Shown: positions 1 through 7,279 of the stretch, in pieces
Numbering within the stretch: position 1 is the stretch's first letter
Layout of the letters: the number at the start of each line of letters is the position of its first letter
From: Gammaproteobacteria bacterium
GTDB taxonomy: Bacteria > Pseudomonadota > Gammaproteobacteria > Pseudomonadales > Azotimanducaceae
Direction: 5' to 3'
DNA: 37,711 nt
Assembly: GCA_009846005.1 (NCBI GenBank)
Contig: VXYL01000075.1
Span: 26,053-63,763, forward strand
The notes under the pieces: model-generated
The model's input: only the letters and a program-made list of their open reading frames with translations
What the model was told of the DNA's origin: nothing
Databases searched by the model: none
Translations under genes and position numbers: made by a program

Positions 1-29
1 ATGTCAAACCAACACGGCCAACCCGCGCC

Positions 30-248
30 GTAGGGGACGGGCTTGTCCCGTCCCGCGCCGAAACCCCGATGCCGTCCCGGGCGACGACAAGCGTCGCCCC
101 TACGGCCAATGCGCGACGCCGGTCATCGTCCGTCCGCGACGCGCTTGTCCCGTCCCGCCGTTGTAGGGGACGGGGCTTGTCCCGTCCCGTCGTTCAGGAA
201 GCGGCACGGGCGACCGCGCGCCCTGACGGGCGCGTTAGGGTCGCCCCA
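30..248. repeat. REP-like palindrome cluster (types A and B)
   Basis: No supported gene lies in bases 1-280. Type A is GTAGGGGACGGG, loop CTTGT, CCCGTCCC, an 8-bp perfect stem; copies lie at 30-54 and, with one extra G, at 163-188. Type B is GTAGGGGCGACC, loop, GGTCGCCC; an inverted variant lies at 79-103 and a longer copy with an inner GC-rich hairpin at 205-248. The TAG at 31-33 closes frame 1 from base 1 (ten codons), so a gene lying mostly upstream of the window may end there. The long reading frames across this cluster are repeat artefacts. Confidence 0.8.
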
Positions 249-280
249 ACGGGTCGGTTCAACGCGACATCGCAACGGGT

Positions 281-1603
281 ATGACCTCGACAATCGAGCG
301 ACGACGGACGGCGCTGCGGCGCTCGGCGCTGTCTTCGCCGATGCAGCATCTGCTCCGGTTCGGCTTCCTCGACGGCACCCGAACGCTCTTCGACTACGGC
401 TGCGGCCGAGGCGACGACCTGCGCCTGCTCGCCCAGATGAAGGTGCCTGCGGCCGGCTGGGATCCGGTCTTCCGCCCGGATGTGGATCGGCAGCCGGCGG
501 ACATCGTCAACCTCGGTTTCGTCTTGAACGTCATCGAGGACGCCGGCGAAAGACGGGAAACGCTGCAAGCCGCGTTCAAGCTCGCCCGCAAGGTGCTGAT
601 CGTCAGCGTCATGCTGGGCTACCAGACTAAGCGGGAGCAGTTCGCCGCCTTTGAGGACGGTGTGAGGACGCAGCGCAACACGTTCCAGAAGTACTACATG
701 CAGGACGAGTTCCGGTCCTACGTGGAAAAGACGCTCGGCGCGAACGCCATTCCGATCGCAGCGGGCATCTGCCTCGTGTTCAAGGACGGCGTGGAAGAGC
801 AGCTGTTCCTGCTCGCGCGGCAGCAGGTGAGGCGGGAGTGGCGGCTTCTGAGGCGGGAACCCGACGGGGCGGCGGTCGCGTCGATGATCGAAGACCACAA
901 GGAGCAGATCGACGCGTACTGGCTGCGCGCGCTCGAACTCGGCCGTCCTGCGGCGCCGGAGGAGTGTCCGGAGGCGCAATCGCTGATTCGGCTGGTGGGT
1001 TCCTGGCGGCGGGTTCATGAGTGGGTCGGCCGGTTCTTCAATCCGGCGGAGTTCGAGGCCGCGGCGATCGGGCGGCAGGAGGATCTGCTCGTCTACTTCG
1101 CTCTGGGCCACTTTGGCCGGCGGCGACCGGTCAGCGAACTGCCCGACCGGCTGCAACGGGATGTGCAGTTCTTCTTCGGCAGCATCACCAAGGCGCGGAA
1201 CGCCGGGAAACGAGCTTTGTTCGCGACGGGCGACAGTGCCCGGCTGGAGGAAGCGGCGGCCTTCTGCCATGGCGAACTCGGCATCGGCGTCCTGAACGAC
1301 GACCACGACCTGACGTTTCACCAGTCGGTCCTGGGCGAGTGCCTGCCACTCATCCGCATCTACGTGGGCTGTGCATTGCAGCTCTTCGGGGATGCCGGAT
1401 CGGTCGACCTGATCAAGGTGCATCTGCAGTCCGGGAAGGTGACGTTCCTGGTGTACGACGACTTCGAGGGGGCGGCCACGCCTCGGCTGATCGAGCGGAT
1501 CAAGGTCGACCTGTCCCGGCTTCGGGTGGACTTCTTCGACTACGTGGGGGAGTACGAGCCGCAGCCGTTGAGCGAAGACCGAGAAGGGTTCTACCAGCGA
1601 TGA
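281..1603 (+). CDS. DNA phosphorothioation-associated putative methyltransferase
   Basis: 440 aa. The N-terminal part has the layout I associate with the TIGR04096 family: an RTALRRSALSSP opening, then a class I SAM-binding motif FDYGCGRGDD at residues 37-46, GWDP near 60, and VNLGFVLNVIEDAGERRE near 76-93. The C-terminal 200 residues are the long family-specific extension. Members often sit beside dnd phosphorothioation genes or in defence islands and are presumed to act on DNA, but their substrate is not established to my knowledge. No dndA-E gene is visible here, so this copy is an orphan in the window. The ATG at 281 has only a weak ribosome site; it is chosen because the conserved region starts directly after it. 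The next gene is a deaminase/ATPase fusion 238 bp downstream on the same strand. Family call fairly sure; activity inferred. Confidence 0.8.
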   Translation: MTSTIERRRTALRRSALSSPMQHLLRFGFLDGTRTLFDYGCGRGDDLRLLAQMKVPAAGWDPVFRPDVDRQPADIVNLGFVLNVIEDAGERRETLQAAFKLARKVLIVSVMLGYQTKREQFAAFEDGVRTQRNTFQKYYMQDEFRSYVEKTLGANAIPIAAGICLVFKDGVEEQLFLLARQQVRREWRLLRREPDGAAVASMIEDHKEQIDAYWLRALELGRPAAPEECPEAQSLIRLVGSWRRVHEWVGRFFNPAEFEAAAIGRQEDLLVYFALGHFGRRRPVSELPDRLQRDVQFFFGSITKARNAGKRALFATGDSARLEEAAAFCHGELGIGVLNDDHDLTFHQSVLGECLPLIRIYVGCALQLFGDAGSVDLIKVHLQSGKVTFLVYDDFEGAATPRLIERIKVDLSRLRVDFFDYVGEYEPQPLSEDREGFYQR

Positions 1604-1683
1604 TTGCTTGCCTGGCCCAACGCGTTTTCGCTATGGATCCGCGTAAGGATGCCTACCGGGGGCTCAATCCCGCGCACCCATGG

Positions 1684-1818
1684 AGTCCCGACACGAATCC
1701 CGTCACTCTGTCGGGATTTATCAATATATTGGATATGTCAAAGATAATCCCGACACGTTTGCTCCATATATGTCGGGATTAGAGACTACATATTGACTCA
1801 ACGGGAGAATCCCGACAC
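1684..1818. promoter_or_regulatory. 62-bp-period array of inverted AATCCCGACA half-sites
   Basis: Five copies of AATCCCGACA (or its complement TGTCGGGATT) alternate in orientation: forward at 1684 (one mismatch), reverse at 1709-1718, forward at 1746-1756, reverse at 1771-1780, forward at 1808-1818. Starts are spaced 25, 37, 25 and 37 bp, so one inverted pair repeats every 62 bp. The sequence between half-sites is not well conserved, which favours a protein-binding operator over simple duplication. The last site lies within 25 bp of the downstream start and overlaps the predicted -10. Each pair could also form a 10-bp stem with a 15-nt loop. No T-run follows, so a terminator is unlikely. Confidence 0.6.
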
Positions 1819-1821
1819 AAT
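1793..1821 (+). promoter_or_regulatory. Candidate sigma70-type promoter of the deaminase fusion gene
   Basis: TTGACT (1793-1798) and CACAAT (1816-1821) are 17 bp apart and match the consensus at five and four positions. The last inverted-repeat half-site (1808-1818) overlaps the spacer and the -10, so a bound protein would be expected to block it. The transcript would start only a few bases before the ribosome site at 1829-1833, which is tight and lowers confidence. Confidence 0.35.
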
Positions 1822-1841
1822 CTACTGCGGAGGTAGTGGCC

Positions 1842-3374
1842 GTGGTTGGCACACCCAATCTCAATGCACGTGAACTGATGGAACAGGCCGTCCAAGTTAT
1901 GCGACGGTCGGTTGCCGAACCTCGGGCCGACGGAAAGTCGAATCCCCTGGTGGGTGCCGTGCTTTGGGAACCGGACGGCTACGTGGAGACCGCCTATCGG
2001 GCCGAGTTCCGCGACGGAGACCATGCGGAATACACCCTGCTGGAGCGAAAGAAACAAGCTGCGAGGTTGGACAAGGCGGTGCTGTTCGTCACCTTGGAGC
2101 CGTGCGCTCCCGGCGCTCGGCAGTATCCGAAGCTGAGTTGTGCCCAGCGGATTGTCCTTGCGCGCATCAAGGAGGTCTGGGTGGGCATTGAGGACCCTGA
2201 TCCCACGGTGGACCGCAGGGGCATTCGGTACCTGCAGGAGAACGGCGTAGCGGTGCATATGTTCGACTTGGACTTACAACGCGAAATCAGAGAGGCGAAC
2301 AAGCCGTTTCTCGAACAGGCACTGGCGCGGGCGGAGGCCGAAGAGGAAGGGGAGTTGGTAGAAACCCCGTCGCTCTCCAGTCTGGAACGCGTAATCCCGT
2401 CGGTCGATCTCCGCGACTTCTCTTCAGAGGCGTTGGATCGTTACCGGGAGATGGCCAACATCGACGATCCAACGGATTCCGCAGCCTTCCTCCGTCGTCT
2501 GTTGCATCTCGGACTACTCGAAGAAGGTTCCGGCGGGCGCGCCGTGCCCACGGGATTCGGATTGCTTGTGTTCGGTCGGGAGCCTCGGCCAGCCCTTCCC
2601 CAGGCCGGTCTGCTTGCGACCATCCACCTTGAGGACGGGCGGGAAGAGGTCCGCGATTTCGATGGTCCTCAAGTGTTCGCGCCTGAACAGGCACTGCAAT
2701 GGCTCCGCGACCGATTGCCCAACCCCATCGACCGTTCGGACGCTCGACGCCTGGAAGTCAACAAGAGGCTCTGGGAGATGGTCAGGGAAGCGGTGGTCAA
2801 CGCACTCATCCACCGCGACTACTCCATCAAGGGCGCCAAGTGTCAATTGATCGCCACCGAGGACACGATCAACGTCATGAGCCCCGGCGAACCCGTAGAG
2901 CCCATCACGCTGGAACAGATGCGTTCGCTGAATGCGCCGATGCTGAGTCGCAATCCCGTTCTCCACTACGTCTTCTCTCGCATGGAACTGGCGGAAGAGC
3001 GGGGATTGGGGCTCAAGTCCCTGCGCGACGGCGCCGAGTCCGCCGGGCTGCCCCTGCCGCAGTACAAGTGGGTGCCACCGTACCTGTCGTTGACGATCTA
3101 TCGGAACGCTGCGGCATTGGCCGCGGAATTGGCGGGTCCCGCAGAGTCGGAGCGTCTATCCGGAGACAGGAAGACCGTGTGGGAGATCGCCTCGGCGCGG
3201 GACGAGATAACGACGCGCGAACTGATCGAGCGGACCGGCTACGACGAGCGGAAGATCCAACGCATCCTGGCGGACTTGCGCGACGGCGGTCTCCTGCAGC
3301 GCACGGGGAACGGACGGGCAACACGCTACGAGGTCTGCCAGACGGAAGGTCCCTCACGCCGCCAACACCACTGA
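1842..3374 (+). CDS. RibD-like deaminase fused to COG2865-type GHKL ATPase and winged helix
   Basis: 510 aa from GTG 1842. GGAGG at 1829-1833 is 8 nt upstream; an in-frame GTG at 1836 is only 2 nt from it. Residues 10-150 are a cytidine-deaminase fold of RibD type: HAE zinc/proton-shuttle motif (H61, E63), then TLEPC with C88 and a second ligand C100, and a DPDP segment. Residues 190-300 resemble the linker of COG2865 'RecG-like' regulators (VPTGFGLLVFG). A GHKL ATPase follows, with an N-box at E316 to N320 (EAVVNALIHRDYS), a SPGEP turn and EERGLGL. A winged helix occupies about 447-500. Normal COG2865 proteins carry an AlbA_2/Schlafen domain at the N terminus; here a deaminase takes its place. 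The substrate is unknown and could be a free base, nucleotide or nucleic acid. The upstream inverted repeats suggest autoregulation through the winged helix (inference). Confidence 0.75.
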   Translation: MVGTPNLNARELMEQAVQVMRRSVAEPRADGKSNPLVGAVLWEPDGYVETAYRAEFRDGDHAEYTLLERKKQAARLDKAVLFVTLEPCAPGARQYPKLSCAQRIVLARIKEVWVGIEDPDPTVDRRGIRYLQENGVAVHMFDLDLQREIREANKPFLEQALARAEAEEEGELVETPSLSSLERVIPSVDLRDFSSEALDRYREMANIDDPTDSAAFLRRLLHLGLLEEGSGGRAVPTGFGLLVFGREPRPALPQAGLLATIHLEDGREEVRDFDGPQVFAPEQALQWLRDRLPNPIDRSDARRLEVNKRLWEMVREAVVNALIHRDYSIKGAKCQLIATEDTINVMSPGEPVEPITLEQMRSLNAPMLSRNPVLHYVFSRMELAEERGLGLKSLRDGAESAGLPLPQYKWVPPYLSLTIYRNAAALAAELAGPAESERLSGDRKTVWEIASARDEITTRELIERTGYDERKIQRILADLRDGGLLQRTGNGRATRYEVCQTEGPSRRQHH

Positions 3375-3403
3375 ACCTGCCGAAATCGGGCATCAAGACC
3401 AGC

Positions 3404-4960
3404 ATGACGCATCCACTCGAGATCGATGAACTGGCGTGCGGCGCCGGCGTCGTCGGCATGACCCTGTGTCCGGGCAAGCGGGTGCAGAGCTACTTCGGCG
3501 GACACTGGGAACGGAATCTGGCGGCCGACATGGGCGTCGTCGCGGATTGGGGTGCCACGGCTGTCGTGACGCTCATGGAGGGCTTCGAGCTCGAACAGCT
3601 TGGCGTAGGGAACCTCGGGAACCTCGTCGAGGCGGTCGAGCTCGACTGGCATCACCTTCCGATCCCGGATATGCAGGTTCCCGACGAGCGCTTCGAACGG
3701 CGCTGGACCTACACGGGCCACGTAGTGCGCAGCAAGCTCGCATCGGGCGAACGCGTGCTGCTGCACTGCCGCGGCGGTTTCGGACGAACCGGGATGATCG
3801 CTGCACGTTTGGCCATCGAACTCGGCGTGGCACCGGATGCTGCGTTGCGTGCGGTGCGCGTGGCCCGCCCGGGTACCGTCGAGACGCCTTTGCAGGAGGC
3901 CTACGTCCGAGCCTGCCGGCCGAGCCAAGCCGACGACGCGCATGCGGAACGTGTCCTGGGCTGCTTGCTTGGCGGGGCGGTCGGCGATGCCCTGGGCTAC
4001 GCGGTCGAGTTCAATACGCGCCCGCAAATCCAACACCGATACGGCGGCGATGGTATCCGTCATCCCGAGTTCAACCGCGCCGGCGAGGCGGAGGTCTCCG
4101 ACGACACCCAGATGACCCTGTTCACGGCTGACGGGTTGCTACGGTGCCTGGTTCATGCAGACGACGTCGATCAAGGCAAGATCCTGGATGCGGTTCGCGA
4201 CGCCACGTTGGCGTGGTACGCGTTGCAGACCGGCGTGCGCTTGCCCAATGACACGCGGCAGGGCCTAACCAGGTACGCCACCCTCCTCGCCAAGTCCCAA
4301 GCCCCCGGTACGACGTGCATGAACGCCTGTGCCGCAGGCGCGACGGGTACGCCGGAGGACCCGATCAACAACTCGAAGGGATGCGGCGGCGTCATGCGTG
4401 TCGCGCCGGTGGGTCTGCTCCACGAACTGACTCCGACGCGAGCGTTCGATCTCGCCGCCCGCTCGGCGGCGCAGACGCACGGCCATCCATCGGGGTACCT
4501 GAGCGCGGGCGTCCTCGCGGCGGTGGTCAGCGGTTTGTGCGGTGGATTGGACCTCGACGCTGCCCTCGCCGATGCGCTGGGCCTTGCCAGTCGCTGGTCC
4601 GGGTGCGCCGAGACGGTCGCGGCGGTTCGACAGGCCGAGGTGTTGTCGGCGTCGCACAGCATCGACCACCACGAGGCCATCGTTCAACTCGGCGAGGGTT
4701 GGGTTGGCGAGGAAGCGCTCGCCATCGGGTTGTATTGCGCCATGGTCGCCTCGGATTTCCGCGAAGCCGTCCGCATGGCCAGCAACCACGGCGGCGACAG
4801 CGACTCCACGGCGTCGATCGCGGGGCAGATCCGTGGTGCCTGGAAAGGGCTGGACGGCATTCCGAACGCGTGGATCCGACGCCTCGACGTGTTCGAGGCG
4901 CTACTCGATGTCGCTGGTGGGCTGATCGGCCAAGCAACGGATCGATCGGGTGTGACTTAG
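3404..4960 (+). CDS. Dual-specificity phosphatase / ADP-ribosylglycohydrolase fusion
   Basis: 518 aa from ATG 3404, 29 bp after the preceding stop. Residues 1-175 are a cysteine-phosphatase domain of CDKN3-like type with the HC(X)5R signature HCRGGFGRTG (C122, R128) and an upstream general-acid region near D89-D94. Residues about 183-505 are a DraG-type ADP-ribosylglycohydrolase: GCLLGGAVGDALGY, the Mg-binding SDDTQMTLFT, SKGCGGVMRVAP, and the second metal motif NHGGDSDSTASIAG near 470. DraG enzymes remove ADP-ribose from proteins or other acceptors. The phosphatase may act on phosphoprotein or on an ADP-ribose-derived phosphate (inference). Both active sites look intact. Reading frame continues open upstream to 2699 inside the previous gene, but the family start and spacing favour 3404. 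It could be co-transcribed with the deaminase fusion. Confidence 0.85.
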   Translation: MTHPLEIDELACGAGVVGMTLCPGKRVQSYFGGHWERNLAADMGVVADWGATAVVTLMEGFELEQLGVGNLGNLVEAVELDWHHLPIPDMQVPDERFERRWTYTGHVVRSKLASGERVLLHCRGGFGRTGMIAARLAIELGVAPDAALRAVRVARPGTVETPLQEAYVRACRPSQADDAHAERVLGCLLGGAVGDALGYAVEFNTRPQIQHRYGGDGIRHPEFNRAGEAEVSDDTQMTLFTADGLLRCLVHADDVDQGKILDAVRDATLAWYALQTGVRLPNDTRQGLTRYATLLAKSQAPGTTCMNACAAGATGTPEDPINNSKGCGGVMRVAPVGLLHELTPTRAFDLAARSAAQTHGHPSGYLSAGVLAAVVSGLCGGLDLDAALADALGLASRWSGCAETVAAVRQAEVLSASHSIDHHEAIVQLGEGWVGEEALAIGLYCAMVASDFREAVRMASNHGGDSDSTASIAGQIRGAWKGLDGIPNAWIRRLDVFEALLDVAGGLIGQATDRSGVT

Positions 4961-5008
4961 GGCGTTGACCTATAATCGCGTGCCGATCCCGCAACAAGAG
5001 AACGGCTG

Positions 5009-5839
5009 ATGTCCGAAGCAGCCATCGCAATCGAAGAGAACGCCGTCCGCACCACGTTGGCCTACGCCACCGACGAGGGCGACAAGTACTACTACGAAGT
5101 CGCGACGCCGGAAACGGAAGGGCGGAACATCGGTCGCGGGACCGCGAAACACGACATGACGATCTTCGACGCCCGGGAGTGGCCGGAGCCGCTGACGCTC
5201 GATGTGCACGGCTTCGAACTCATGAGCGGACCGTTGCCACCCATCGACTTCCTCGACGACGCCTGCGTGAAGCGCCTCTACTACCCGGCGATGGAGAAAC
5301 TGGCCAAGGAGTGTACGGGAGCGGCGCGGATTCACATCTTCGATCACACGGTCCGACACGGCGATCCGGACGTGCGCCGCGAGATGAAGGTCAAGCCGCC
5401 GGCGAGGGGCGTTCATAACGACTACACGCATTGGTCCGCGAGAAAACGGATGCGCGATCTATTGCCCGACGAAGCCGAGGAGTTGCTCGGCCGGCGGTTC
5501 GCCATCGTGCAGGCATGGCGGGCAATCGGCCATCGGATCGAGTCGGATCCGATCACCGTTGCCGATGCGCGTACCGTCGAGGAGTCCGACTTCGTGCCAG
5601 TGCCCCGTACCGCCCCGGGGCGTGTCGGGGAAACGTGGCGGGCGCTCTACAACCCGGAGCACCGGTTCTTCTACTATCCGTACCTAAGCCCGGACGAGGC
5701 GATCTTCTTCAAGGTCTACGATTCGGCCACCGACGGTCGGGCGCGATTCACGCTGCATACGGCGTTCGAGTTGCCGGACGCGGGTCCGAATGCCGCTCCG
5801 CGGCACAGCGTCGAGATGCGGCTGTTCGCGTTTTACTAG
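5009..5839 (+). CDS. CmcJ/NvfI-family non-haem iron oxygenase
   Basis: 276 aa. The pattern matches the CmcJ/NvfI/gibberellin-desaturase-like family: DFLDDACVKRLYYPAMEKL, IFDHTVR, then the VHNDYT segment carrying an HxD pair expected to bind iron, DEAEELLGRRFAIVQAWR, and near the C terminus the SPDEAIFFKVYDS...RARFTLHTAF region with the likely third histidine. Such enzymes are Fe(II)/2-oxoglutarate-type oxygenases of fungal and bacterial secondary metabolism; bacterial housekeeping-context members are mostly uncharacterised. There is no signal peptide. A perfect TATAAT lies at 4971-4976, so the gene may have its own promoter, but the -35 is not convincing. No biosynthetic cluster is visible around it, so the substrate cannot be guessed. 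Confidence 0.8.
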   Translation: MSEAAIAIEENAVRTTLAYATDEGDKYYYEVATPETEGRNIGRGTAKHDMTIFDAREWPEPLTLDVHGFELMSGPLPPIDFLDDACVKRLYYPAMEKLAKECTGAARIHIFDHTVRHGDPDVRREMKVKPPARGVHNDYTHWSARKRMRDLLPDEAEELLGRRFAIVQAWRAIGHRIESDPITVADARTVEESDFVPVPRTAPGRVGETWRALYNPEHRFFYYPYLSPDEAIFFKVYDSATDGRARFTLHTAFELPDAGPNAAPRHSVEMRLFAFY

Positions 5840-5890
5840 CGCCACGTTCGTGTCGCTTCGACGTCGCATGGTGTCGGAACGCCTAGGCAA

Positions 5891-6301
5891 GTGAATTCCC
5901 GGGAAGAACTCGAGAAGCTACTGCGCCGATTGCTCGGAACCGGACGCTTCGAGGGGTTCCCGCGACATCCGGACCACTTAGATAGCATCCTCGCCGTTGC
6001 CGCCTGCCAGTTGCACCGACGAAGACCCTACGGGGAGCGGGAGGTCAACGAGGCGCTCAGCGAGTGGCTCCAATCCGTTAACTCGCCGGTCGATCACGTC
6101 ACGCTGCGGCGACGGATGGTCGACTGCGGGTTCCTCAAGCGAACGACCAATGGATCTCGGTACTTCCTGAACTATGGCCGGGTCGCGGGCGTGCTCGGCG
6201 ATCCGGCCTTGGAAGTCGATGCGGGAGCCATCATCGACGATCTGCACTGCGAGCGGGAGGAACGCAAGCGCGCTCGCATGGACGAATCCGCGGCCCGTTG
6301 A
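5891..6301 (+). CDS. DUF2087 domain protein
   Basis: 136 aa from GTG 5891, 51 bp after the oxygenase gene. Residues about 15-95 match DUF2087, a small helical domain that often forms the C-terminal half of predicted transcription regulators: FPRHPDHLDSILAVAACQL, then the YGEREVNEAL and DHVTLRRRMVDCGFLKR segments, and NGSRYFLNY. No separate DNA-binding domain is attached; the DUF2087 fold itself has a winged-helix look in LRRRMVDCGFLKR. Function unknown. It may be co-transcribed with the oxygenase gene. A repeat cluster starts 10 bp after its stop. Confidence 0.7.
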   Translation: MNSREELEKLLRRLLGTGRFEGFPRHPDHLDSILAVAACQLHRRRPYGEREVNEALSEWLQSVNSPVDHVTLRRRMVDCGFLKRTTNGSRYFLNYGRVAGVLGDPALEVDAGAIIDDLHCEREERKRARMDESAAR

Positions 6302-6310
6302 ATTCTCTCC

Positions 6311-6451
6311 GTAGAGGCGACCGCGCGCCCTTCGGGCGCGTTGTGGTCGCCCGTCGGGATTCCGCAGCGTTGATCCGGGGGTACGAGAACGCGGCAGCAT
6401 TCTCGATCGCGCCCGCAGGGCGCGCCGGGACGGGACAAGCCCGTCCCCTAC
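6311..6451. repeat. Composite REP-like element (B, C, D, A modules)
   Basis: From left to right: a type B palindrome with a GCGCGCCC/TTCG/GGGCGCG inner hairpin (6311-6353), a module C palindrome with arms GAGAAcGC and GCATTCTC (about 6381-6406), a GC-rich hairpin, and an inverted type A palindrome (6427-6451). The same modules recur at 8782-8966 and 12111-12274. No gene is supported between 6302 and 6493. Confidence 0.75.
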
Positions 6452-6493
6452 GACCGTGTCGGCCCGGCCCCTGGGGTCGAACCGTTCGACCGT

Positions 6494-7183
6494 TCAGGCG
6501 GTTCTGAGACCCGCATCAAGTCCTTCGAGTACCTCTGAAATGGAGGGACCCCGCAACGACTGTTTGACCGCAGCGTAGGCGGCGCCGTCGAGTTCCACCA
6601 TTGCGCGGGCGCGTTTCTGCGCGGTTTCCAGAATCTCGTCGGCGGCAACCACTTCGTCGAGGAATCCCGCGTCGGTGGCTTCCGCTGGCGAGAACATCGT
6701 GGCCGCGATCGTGGCGCGGCTGAGGTAGCGTTTGGAGAGCCGTTCCTTGGCGAGCATGAGTCCGAACGGCGGCAGGCTCATGCCGATGGCGGTCTCGTTC
6801 AGTTGAATGCGGAAGTCGCCGTGGGTGCCTAGGCGGTAATCGCCCGTCAGGAGGCAGAACGCGCCCAGGGCGACCGCGTGTCCGGTGGCGGCGATCACCA
6901 GCGGTTGCGGGTGGCCGTAGAGGCGCATCATCAACCGCGCACCGCCGAGGGTCATCTCGCGCGAGGCCTTCGGGTCGTCGCCGCGAATGACCCGCAGGTC
7001 GAACCCGCCGGAGAAAAGGCCCGGGCGGCCGGCCAGCACGGTGGCTTTCGCCTCGGCCTCGGCGCGGTCGAGTCGCTCGTTCACCGCGGCGATCATGTTC
7101 GGGCCGAAGGCGTTGGCCTTGCCGTCGTTCATGACGATCACCGCGACATGATCGATGAGTTCGTAGGTCGTGAATTCGGACAT
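6494..7183 (-). CDS. Crotonase / enoyl-CoA hydratase family protein
   Basis: 229 aa, ATG at 7183 with GGGAGG 6 nt upstream. Crotonase-fold features are the oxyanion-hole segments FSGGFDLRVI (near 58-67) and GHAVALGAFCLLTGDYRLG (near 102-120), then NETAIGMSLPPFG. The two glutamates of a true enoyl-CoA hydratase are not both obvious: the second oxyanion loop reads ALGAFCLLTGD, so the exact reaction (hydration, isomerisation, dehydration or thioester hydrolysis) is open. The gene is divergent from a BCCT transporter across a 96-bp gap. That pairing recalls carnitine use (transporter plus a CaiD-like crotonase), but no CoA-transferase or ligase is present, so this is only a suggestion. Confidence 0.8.
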   Translation of the reverse strand: MSEFTTYELIDHVAVIVMNDGKANAFGPNMIAAVNERLDRAEAEAKATVLAGRPGLFSGGFDLRVIRGDDPKASREMTLGGARLMMRLYGHPQPLVIAATGHAVALGAFCLLTGDYRLGTHGDFRIQLNETAIGMSLPPFGLMLAKERLSKRYLSRATIAATMFSPAEATDAGFLDEVVAADEILETAQKRARAMVELDGAAYAAVKQSLRGPSISEVLEGLDAGLRTA

Positions 7184-7279
7184 CGTCGCCTCCCGGAAAA
7201 CGGGCAGTTTACAACGCGCCTCGCCAAGGCCGTGCGGCGCGTTAACATGGCGACAGCACACGGGGGAACGGGTGGGCGT

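Noticed and set aside
43-630. 195-codon frame over the first repeat cluster
   Set aside because: Its N-terminal half is translated palindromes and the rest is an out-of-frame reading of the methyltransferase gene.
194-1423. 409-codon minus-strand frame
   Set aside because: Opposite the methyltransferase gene, with no recognisable domain; typical antisense frame of GC-rich coding DNA.
1684-1818. CRISPR array or transcription terminators
   Set aside because: Repeats alternate in orientation and are only 10 bp; no T-run follows the stems.
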